In this document: positions 7,552 through 12,158 of the stretch, piece by piece
Layout of the letters: every line of letters begins with the position of its first letter
How positions within the stretch are numbered: the stretch's first letter is position 1
From: Bacteroidales bacterium UBA4788
GTDB taxonomy: Bacteria; Bacteroidota; Bacteroidia; Bacteroidales; VadinHA17
Assembly: GCA_002402965.1 (NCBI GenBank)
Contig: DHGW01000043.1
Span: 3,099-15,256 of the forward strand
Direction of reading: 5' to 3'
DNA: 12,158 nucleotides
Translations under genes and position numbers: made by a program
The notes under the pieces: model-generated
Told to the model about the DNA's origin: nothing
The model's database searches: none
What the model saw: only the letters and a program-made list of their open reading frames with translations

Positions 7552-8637
7552 ATGAAGAGTGATGCAATGATCAGAAAGAGAAAGGGGTTGCCGGTTCTGC
7601 TCCATTTAACCGGATGGATAATACTGTTCATACTGCCGCAGTTCCTTATTTCGGGCGGACTCTTCAATGATGAGCGCACCACCAGGATAGTTATCTTCAA
7701 TACCCTTGTGTTCGTGATCCTCTTCTATGCCAACTATCTGTTGCTCGTACCATGGCTGGCGCAAAAGAAAAGGTGGTTCCTCTTCCTGCTGCTGGCGACA
7801 GCATTGATTGTGGCGCTCGGCTATACCTCAGGGAAGTTTTATGAGAACCTCTTCGCACCGCCACCTGAGGTCAGGGAACGGATAAGAGAGACTGAGCAGG
7901 GACCCTCCCGCGATGATCACAACAGACGCCGGGGAGGGGGGATGGCACTCTACAATTTCTTTATCACCTCATTCCTCGTGTCAGGCTTTGCCGTAGGGAT
8001 AAAATATGCCGAGAGCGCTGTCAGGAAGGATCAGGAGATCAAAGAGCTTGAACGCGGGAAGCTGAACTCTGAGCTGGCGCTGTTGAAAAACCAGGTGAGT
8101 CCTCACTTTTTCTTCAATACCCTGAACAACATCTATTCGCTGATTGCTATTAACCAGGATGACGCCAGGGAGGCGGTGCTAAGTCTGTCAAAGATGATGA
8201 GGTACATGCTATATGAATCGGAACATGGCAACACAAGGCTGAGCAGTGAGATCGAATTTATGAAGGGATATATTGACCTGATGAAGCTGAGGATGAGTGA
8301 CCGGGTTAAGCTGACTGTGAAATTCCCGGAAAAGTACGAGGACAGAGACCTCCCACCGCTTCTCTTCATTCCTTTCATCGAGAATGCATTCAAACATGGT
8401 GTGAGCAACAGGGCCAATTCATTCATTGAAATATCACTCATTGTTTTAGGCCAGAGAATAGACTTCCGTACCAGGAACAGCATCACTCCGTCGGGACCGG
8501 ACGCATTCCGGGCAGCCTCAGGTATAGGGCTCGACAATGTCCGTAAAAGACTTGCACTCCTTTACCCCGGCCGCCATAATCTGCTTATCGATGAAAAGGA
8601 ATCGCTTTTCTCGGTAGAACTGACAATTGACAGCTGA
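7552..8637 (+). CDS. LytS/YehU-type membrane sensor histidine kinase
   Basis: This 361-residue inner-membrane kinase signals to the LytTR regulator encoded next. Four transmembrane helices are visible (about 16-36, 47-67, 75-93 and 133-152). A charged, Arg-rich loop (105-130) separates helices 3 and 4, and there is no large periplasmic sensor domain, so it may sense the membrane or a partner protein. A short coiled coil (about 155-180) leads to the His_kinase box QVSPHFFFNTLNN (181-193) with phospho-acceptor His185. Phe187 replaces the more usual Leu in PHFLFN. The HATPase part has an N-box IPFIENAFKHGV (273-284; Asn278, Lys281, His282) and a G-box GIGLDNVRKRL (324-334). In-frame ATGs at 7552 and 7567 are both possible starts. 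It lies 34 bases after the permease, suggesting that it monitors or controls the pump. Confidence 0.92.
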   Translation: MKSDAMIRKRKGLPVLLHLTGWIILFILPQFLISGGLFNDERTTRIVIFNTLVFVILFYANYLLLVPWLAQKKRWFLFLLLATALIVALGYTSGKFYENLFAPPPEVRERIRETEQGPSRDDHNRRRGGGMALYNFFITSFLVSGFAVGIKYAESAVRKDQEIKELERGKLNSELALLKNQVSPHFFFNTLNNIYSLIAINQDDAREAVLSLSKMMRYMLYESEHGNTRLSSEIEFMKGYIDLMKLRMSDRVKLTVKFPEKYEDRDLPPLLFIPFIENAFKHGVSNRANSFIEISLIVLGQRIDFRTRNSITPSGPDAFRAASGIGLDNVRKRLALLYPGRHNLLIDEKESLFSVELTIDS

Positions 8638-8649
8638 CCAACTGAATTG

Positions 8650-9363
8650 ATGATAAAGGTTGTTGCAATAGATGACGAACCGCTGGCGTTGCAGCTGGTA
8701 AAAGGATATGTCGAAAAGACACCGTCGATGGAACTGGCGGGAGCATTTGACAATCCAGTCGATGCCGTGGCCTTCATACAGTCGGCCGACGTTGACCTGG
8801 TACTCCTTGATATCCAGATGCCTGACCTGACTGGCACCGAGCTGGCAAGGGTTATTGCCGGCGGACCGAAGGTGATCTTCACCACAGCTTATGAGAAGTA
8901 TGCTCTTGAGGGATTCCGGCTCGACGCAGTTGACTACCTGCTTAAGCCCTTCAGTTATACAGAGTTCCTGAAGGCCGTGCAGAAGGCTGAAAAGCTGATC
9001 GCTGCAGAGCGAAGCCGGCTTCCGTCACTGGAGATAAGCAACGACTACCTCTTTGTGAAATCAGAGAGCAGGTTACGGCGGATAAATTTTTCAGAGATTC
9101 ACTATATAGAAGGCCTGAAGGACTATGTCAAGATCTGGCTGAAAGATGAAAGGAAGCCTGTCCTCTCGCTCTCCACCCTGAAGGCGCTGGAGTCCAGGCT
9201 TCCCGGTAACCGTTTCATGCGTGTCCACCGTTCGTTCATCGTCAATCTCGAAACCGTCAGGGTCATAGAACGGGGCCGTATCGTCTTTGGCGAGGTCCGC
9301 ATCCCGGTCACCGACCAGTATAAGGATGACTTTCAGAAGTTCCTGGACAGGAATTTCATCTGA
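8650..9363 (+). CDS. LytTR-family response regulator
   Basis: This 237-residue cytoplasmic transcription factor is the partner of the upstream kinase. The receiver domain (1-115) has acidic Asp8/Asp9, phospho-acceptor Asp54 in LVLLDIQMPDLTG, Thr78/Thr79 in IFTTAYEKYA and Lys99 in YLLKPF. A linker (about 112-128) joins it to the LytTR DNA-binding domain (131-232), with RRINFSEIHYIEGLKDYVKI (143-162), RFMRVHRSFIVNL (188-200) and IPVTDQYKDDF (218-228). I chose ATG at 8650; a TTG directly before it at 8647 is open in frame but is less likely in this A-rich setting. It begins 12 bases after the kinase stop. Its 3' end overlaps the convergent tonB gene by 8 bases. Direct targets are not visible; the efflux genes upstream and the divergent uptake locus are the natural candidates. 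Confidence 0.93.
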   Translation: MIKVVAIDDEPLALQLVKGYVEKTPSMELAGAFDNPVDAVAFIQSADVDLVLLDIQMPDLTGTELARVIAGGPKVIFTTAYEKYALEGFRLDAVDYLLKPFSYTEFLKAVQKAEKLIAAERSRLPSLEISNDYLFVKSESRLRRINFSEIHYIEGLKDYVKIWLKDERKPVLSLSTLKALESRLPGNRFMRVHRSFIVNLETVRVIERGRIVFGEVRIPVTDQYKDDFQKFLDRNFI

Positions 9364-10132
9364 GCACGAAGATCACCGGCACAGAGAACCAGACCGGAAC
9401 AGGATTACCGTCCTGCTTGCCGGGCTTCCACCGGGGCATGCCGCTGATCACCCTCATGGCCTCGTTGTCAAGCAGAGGATCGGCTTCTCTGGTGACCTCC
9501 ACCCTGGTAACCTCACCTGTTTTGCTGACAACAAACCTGAGTATAACCGTTCCCTGTATCCTGTTCTGAATGGCGTCCTCAGGATAGACGACCTGCTCAC
9601 TGATGTATTTCAGGAGAGCTGCGTTGCCTCCCGGGAAAGAGGGCATCTCCTGGACAAACACATAGGGCTCGGGCTCTACAGGTACAACCGGATCTGCCGC
9701 GCTGAGATCCTCAGGGAACACCTCCGTTACTGCTCCGTCGGTGATGCTCTGGTTAAGCTGGTCTGCCGCCATTACCCCCTCACCGGATGCCTGTTCATCA
9801 ATTACCACCTCCGGGGGAAGGAACCGCAGGTTATTCATCGCCTCCGCAGGAGCCTTCGGGGCAGGAGGAGCCTCAGGAGGTACAGGCGGAGTCAGCAGAT
9901 CGGGGTCAGGCATTGCAATGATATCAATCCTGTCGCCCGGCTTAAAGTCCACCTGGTCGTAAGCAAAATAAGGTACCAGGAAAAAGGAGGCACCAATCAG
10001 CAGCCCGGCCACGAGTGAGATGCTCATGGTGGAGGCATACCGCCTGCGCAGGTCATAGGCACCGTACTCCTTGTTGCGGTCCCGGAAGATAATATCATCA
10101 AATCCGGGTACCTTTTCTTTAATCCTCTTCAT
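9356..10132 (-). CDS. tonB: Energy transducer TonB (Bacteroidota type)
   Basis: TonB transmits proton-motive-force energy from ExbB/ExbD to outer-membrane receptors. The 258-residue chain begins with a cytoplasmic head, GFDDIIFRDRNKEYGAYDLRRRY (10-32), which is typical of Bacteroidota TonBs and absent from E. coli TonB. A membrane helix lies at about 35-57. A short Pro-rich periplasmic stretch (75-98, PPVPPEAPPAPKAPAEA) and an acidic spacer (110-155) follow. The TonB_C domain (about 162-258) has FPGGNAALLKYISEQVVYPE, GTVILRFVVSKTGEVTRVEV and MPRWKPGKQDGNPVPVWFSVP. No exbB or exbD is present in the window. It is divergent from a TonB-dependent receptor operon, so it may be dedicated to it. The start ATG is the only one that gives the full head, and the leader can pair with it (see the regulatory entry). 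Confidence 0.93.
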   Translation of the reverse strand: MKRIKEKVPGFDDIIFRDRNKEYGAYDLRRRYASTMSISLVAGLLIGASFFLVPYFAYDQVDFKPGDRIDIIAMPDPDLLTPPVPPEAPPAPKAPAEAMNNLRFLPPEVVIDEQASGEGVMAADQLNQSITDGAVTEVFPEDLSAADPVVPVEPEPYVFVQEMPSFPGGNAALLKYISEQVVYPEDAIQNRIQGTVILRFVVSKTGEVTRVEVTREADPLLDNEAMRVISGMPRWKPGKQDGNPVPVWFSVPVIFVLR

Positions 10133-10187
10133 AATTTAAGATTTAGGTTTATAAATTAAATGAAGAGGCGCCTCTTAGCTTATAAAC
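10124..10187 (-). promoter_or_regulatory. Candidate two-state leader hairpin over the tonB start codon
   Basis: Read as tonB mRNA, CCUCUUCAU (10168 down to 10160) is the exact complement of AUGAAGAGG (10132 down to 10124), the first three tonB codons. After a 2-base bulge, AAUUU (10157-10153) can pair with AAAUU (10137-10133), lengthening the stem to 14 pairs and leaving a 15-base loop. The same CCUCUU also completes the perfect 14-base palindrome AAGAGGCGCCTCTT (10163-10176). That palindrome is framed by GUUUAUAA (10187-10180) and UUAUAAAC (10154-10147). The upstream hairpin and the start-codon hairpin cannot coexist. The pairing is read directly from the sequence; control of tonB translation is inference, and the palindrome could instead be a DNA operator. 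Confidence 0.45.
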
Positions 10188-10189
10188 AA

Positions 10190-10218
10190 CAAAAATTGTA
10201 CCACGAATGTTTAACAAA
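10190..10218 (-). promoter_or_regulatory. Weak candidate promoter for tonB
   Basis: On the minus strand, TTTG (10218 down to 10215) precedes AATTTTTG (10197 down to 10190) by 17 bases. The second box differs from TAnnTTTG at its first base, and the spacing is shorter than usual. If used, transcription would start near 10184-10187, so the RNA would begin at the outer arm of the leader hairpin. Confidence 0.25.
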
Positions 10219-10241
10219 TCGTAGGATCATGACATGAATCA

Positions 10242-10271
10242 TTTATTTGTGAGATAAGGAGGCTATCTTTG
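10242..10271 (+). promoter_or_regulatory. Candidate promoter for the lipoprotein/receptor operon
   Basis: TATCTTTG at 10264-10271 is a full match to the Bacteroidota -7 box TAnnTTTG. No perfect -33 box is placed well. TTTA at 10242-10245 is 18 bases upstream, and a perfect TTTG at 10246-10249 is only 14 bases upstream. The predicted leader to the ATG at 10318 would be about 40 bases and is A-rich just before the start codon. Confidence 0.4.
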
Positions 10272-10317
10272 CCAGCGATATGAAAATAATTGCATAACGA
10301 ATAAAAACAAAAATTAC

Positions 10318-10866
10318 ATGAAAGCAAGATTTGCCCTTTTAGTTCTTCTTCCGCTTGCAGCGGTTATGATTTCAGGATGTGAAAAGGAGAAGGAAGATCC
10401 CTCAGTTACACTTGGCGCTCAGGCGAATACGGCAGTTCCAGGATTCTTTTCGGTTGCCCTGGATAAAATTTACACCATGAGCCAGGCGGCTGACAACGCT
10501 GCCGGGATAGACATATTCTGTTTCTATGAGGCCGAGACCGGCAACAACATTGCGCTGGCATCTCCGGGCTCAGGCATCAGGGATATCTTCACCGGCGATG
10601 ACATGCCGGACAACTGGACCGTGAAGAACACGACATACTTCTTCCAGACTGCGTTGACGGAAACCCAGTTTGAAGCCGTTCAGAACGGTGATGCCCTGAT
10701 AGAGACATCGTTTGACACTGATAATGCCCGCAAGAAGGCCAAGGATTTACAGGTGGGCCAGGTCTGGGCGTTCAAGACACAGGATGGCACCTACGGACTC
10801 CTCCATGCAACGGCAGTTACACAGGGTACGAACGGCACCGTCACCTTCCTCATCAAGACAAAATAG
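10318..10866 (+). CDS. Lipoprotein, possible HmuY-like ligand-binding domain
   Basis: This 182-residue lipoprotein has a type II signal peptide (1-20) with lipobox ISGC and lipidated Cys21, then an acidic/basic tether (EKEKEDP). Residues 29-182 form a single domain that is clearly related to residues 144-299 of the next protein. Shared landmarks are a hydrophobic DIFCFY strand (65-70), NWTVKNTTYFFQT (99-111), an LTxxQFEAVQNGDALI helix (113-128), and a closing hairpin GQVWAFKTQDGTYGLLHATAV (147-167) ending in TVTFLIKTK. A D-hydrophobic-A/F-aromatic strand near the middle and an 'F-K/R-T-DG-Y-G-L' hairpin at the end also occur in HmuY-type heme-binding lipoproteins. That similarity is from memory and weak. 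With the receptor encoded two genes on, a surface ligand-capture role is likely; the ligand is unknown. ATG 10318 follows an A-rich leader. Confidence 0.82.
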   Translation: MKARFALLVLLPLAAVMISGCEKEKEDPSVTLGAQANTAVPGFFSVALDKIYTMSQAADNAAGIDIFCFYEAETGNNIALASPGSGIRDIFTGDDMPDNWTVKNTTYFFQTALTETQFEAVQNGDALIETSFDTDNARKKAKDLQVGQVWAFKTQDGTYGLLHATAVTQGTNGTVTFLIKTK

Positions 10867-10873
10867 AACTGTC

Positions 10874-11773
10874 ATGCTCTTACGGTTTAAGGCGGCAGTA
10901 CTTATATTTCTTCTGGCTCTTGCCTGCTGTACTCCTACGGAGCAGGAGACCACTCCGCTTGTACTGCTCAGAACGGGAAGCGCTTTCACGGCTGACGGCT
11001 CAGCAGTGGCACCTGGAGGAGCCCTCCGGTTCGGGCTCTCGGTCTCGGGCGGCGGCGGAGCCATAACCAACCTCGTTGTAAGGAGAATTTCCGACGGGGT
11101 GGCTGTGACCGAAGCAGACAGGGGCATGTACATCAGCTACGGCGGTCTTGATACTACCCTTACCTATACAAGAGGATACGGCCAGGTGGAAAAATGGGTC
11201 TTCTCGGTAATGAACTCGCACCGTGATACGGCCTCGGTCTCACTCACGGTGCTAAAGGGCGCCGGCTCGGCATGGGGTGAGATAAGCTATCACCCCTCCA
11301 TCAGGATAGGGCTGCAGGAGAACAGCACCCTGCCACACTACGTCGATCTCCACGCCGGCACTGCGTATGATGCTGCCGGTGTGACGGGACACGAGGCAGA
11401 GGTTGACATGGCTGTCTTCTGGTACCTTACCTCAGGCACCTCATCCCCGACCCTCACATGCCCTGCCTACTCCTCGGCGGTTACCTACTATCCCCTCTTC
11501 GGATTGTGGAGCGTGAAGAACCAGACGATGTACGACTACTATACATCCGACAACAACCTGGTCACTCCCTCACAGTTTGAGCTTGCAACCAATGACAGTC
11601 TGCTGGTCAACGCATACCGTCCGGGAAGTGTCAGCGGCCAGTCGAAATTTGCCTATACCGGCAAGGTGGTACCCTTCCGTACCACCGACGGCAAGTATGG
11701 TCTTATCAGGGTCATCCATGCCGACGAGACACCGACTGGGGAGATGGAGATAGCCGTGAAGATCCAGAAATAG
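10874..11773 (+). CDS. Two-domain lipoprotein, paralogue of the preceding gene
   Basis: This 299-residue lipoprotein has a hydrophobic signal core (7-17), and Cys18 or Cys19 in LALACC is probably the lipid site. The frame stays open 54 codons further upstream inside the previous gene. The ATG at 10874 is chosen because it gives a clean signal peptide and a 7-base gap. Residues about 28-128 form a beta-rich, Ig/PKD-like N-terminal domain (LRFGLSVSGGGGAITNLVVR, then TYTRGYGQVEKWVFSVMNS and DTASVSLTVLK). Residues 144-299 repeat the domain of the upstream lipoprotein: VDMAVFWYLTSG (177-188), LWSVKNQTMYDYYTS (211-225), TPSQFELATNDSLL (231-244) and GKVVPFRTTDGKYGLIRV (263-280). It most likely works with the upstream protein and the downstream TonB-dependent receptor at the cell surface. 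The ligand and family name are unknown to me. Confidence 0.82.
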   Translation: MLLRFKAAVLIFLLALACCTPTEQETTPLVLLRTGSAFTADGSAVAPGGALRFGLSVSGGGGAITNLVVRRISDGVAVTEADRGMYISYGGLDTTLTYTRGYGQVEKWVFSVMNSHRDTASVSLTVLKGAGSAWGEISYHPSIRIGLQENSTLPHYVDLHAGTAYDAAGVTGHEAEVDMAVFWYLTSGTSSPTLTCPAYSSAVTYYPLFGLWSVKNQTMYDYYTSDNNLVTPSQFELATNDSLLVNAYRPGSVSGQSKFAYTGKVVPFRTTDGKYGLIRVIHADETPTGEMEIAVKIQK

Positions 11774-11794
11774 AATACATTAATACGATTAATT

Positions 11795-12158
11795 GTGAAG
11801 CCATCGGGATTATTAATATCTGCAATACTCATTTTGTCGCTTTCTGCCGGTGTCTCTGCCCAGGGCACTCTTGCCGGGAGAGTCACCGGCGACCCGGAAG
11901 GCCGCCCGCTATCAAACGCTGCAGTCATTCTGGACGGCACCGTTGGGGTCACCACCGGATATGATGGGAGGTTCCTGATTGAGAGGGTGCCCGCCGGCAC
12001 TCACACAGTGGAGGCAAGGATTCTCGGTTATATCGCGAAGAGTGAATTGGTTGATGTCAGGGACGGGGCAACTGTGACCCTCGACTTCAACCTCGACGAG
12101 GATTTCATTGATGCGGAAGCCGTTGTTGTCACTGCCAACCGCGGAGCAAGCCGCATTG
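11795..12158 (+). CDS. TonB-dependent outer-membrane receptor, N-terminal part (runs off window)
   Basis: Only the first 121 codons lie in the window. Translation must begin at GTG 11795: it gives a perfect signal peptide (MKPSGLLISAILILSLSAG, cleavage at VSA-Q, residues 20-23), and no in-frame ATG exists in the visible part. Residues about 24-102 are a carboxypeptidase-D-regulatory-like beta-sandwich (TLAGRVTGDPEGRPLSNAAV, then GYDGRFLIERVPAGTHTVEA), the N-terminal extension usual in Bacteroidota receptors. Residues 108-121 (EAVVVTANRGASRI) are a TonB box leading into the plug domain. The plug and 22-strand barrel must lie beyond 12158. It starts 21 bases after the second lipoprotein and so should share its transcript; the divergent tonB is the obvious energy source. 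Substrate class cannot be told from the part seen. Confidence 0.88.
   Translation, partial: MKPSGLLISAILILSLSAGVSAQGTLAGRVTGDPEGRPLSNAAVILDGTVGVTTGYDGRFLIERVPAGTHTVEARILGYIAKSELVDVRDGATVTLDFNLDEDFIDAEAVVVTANRGASRI

Noticed and set aside
9287..10018. Long + strand open frame opposite tonB (243 codons)
   Set aside because: The translation is rich in Arg, His and Pro without domain logic, and it lies opposite an unmistakable TonB. It is a shadow of that gene's codon bias.
10160..10237. 25-codon + strand mini-ORF (MKRRLLAYKQQ...) in the divergent intergenic region
   Set aside because: It would start upstream of the best + strand promoter box, and its first codons are simply the inverted copy of the tonB start. 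Chance is the simplest explanation.
11771..11797. Readthrough fusion of the second lipoprotein with the receptor
   Set aside because: The frames are the same and only TAG plus seven sense codons separate them. However, the receptor begins with its own complete signal peptide, so a fusion would make no sense for export.
1..12158. CRISPR arrays, tRNA/rRNA genes, insertion sequences, phage genes or integration sites
   Set aside because: No spaced direct repeats, cloverleaf sequences, transposase/integrase motifs or terminal inverted repeats with target duplications were seen on either strand.

Overview
The window reads as a chromosomal segment of a Bacteroidota bacterium, probably Bacteroidales-like, with moderate GC. 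Three things support this. Start codons are preceded by A-rich stretches rather than Shine-Dalgarno sequences. There are matches to the Bacteroidota sigma-factor promoter (TTTG, about 20 bases, TAnnTTTG). The protein families are also typical: a TonB with a conserved RNKEYGAYDLRR cytoplasmic head, a receptor with a carboxypeptidase-D-like N-terminal extension, and a LytS/LytTR pair beside a split MacAB-TolC exporter. I cannot name a genus.

Left part (1-2621, + strand): the C-terminal half of an FLVCR-like major facilitator. Its stop codon overlaps the start of an exported protein of unknown function. A second, unrelated MFS protein of the MFS_3/EntS-like exporter type follows.

Centre (about 2716-9363, + strand): a compact cluster starting at a good Bacteroidota-type promoter. 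It encodes a TolC-like outer-membrane channel, a MacA-like periplasmic adaptor with a long Pro/Ser/Ala insert, a MacB-type ATPase, a separate MacB-type permease, a LytS/YehU-type sensor kinase and a LytTR response regulator. The first four should form one tripartite efflux machine spanning both membranes. The last two are probably its regulator or a co-transcribed signalling pair, possibly with their own weaker promoter.

Right part (9356-12158): tonB on the minus strand overlaps the response-regulator gene tail-to-tail by 8 bases. It diverges from a + strand set of two related lipoprotein genes and the 5' end of a TonB-dependent receptor, cut by the window end. This looks like an outer-membrane uptake locus with its own energy transducer. 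The two lipoproteins share a domain of about 155 residues, and its layout faintly recalls HmuY-type ligand-binding lipoproteins.

The most unusual feature is in the 185-base divergent intergenic region. The predicted tonB leader RNA can fold in two mutually exclusive ways. One buries the tonB start codon in a 9-bp exact stem that can extend to 14 bp past a bulge. The other consumes the same blocking segment in an upstream hairpin. No tRNA, rRNA, CRISPR array, insertion sequence or phage gene was seen, and no gene-free stretch exceeds 300 bases.
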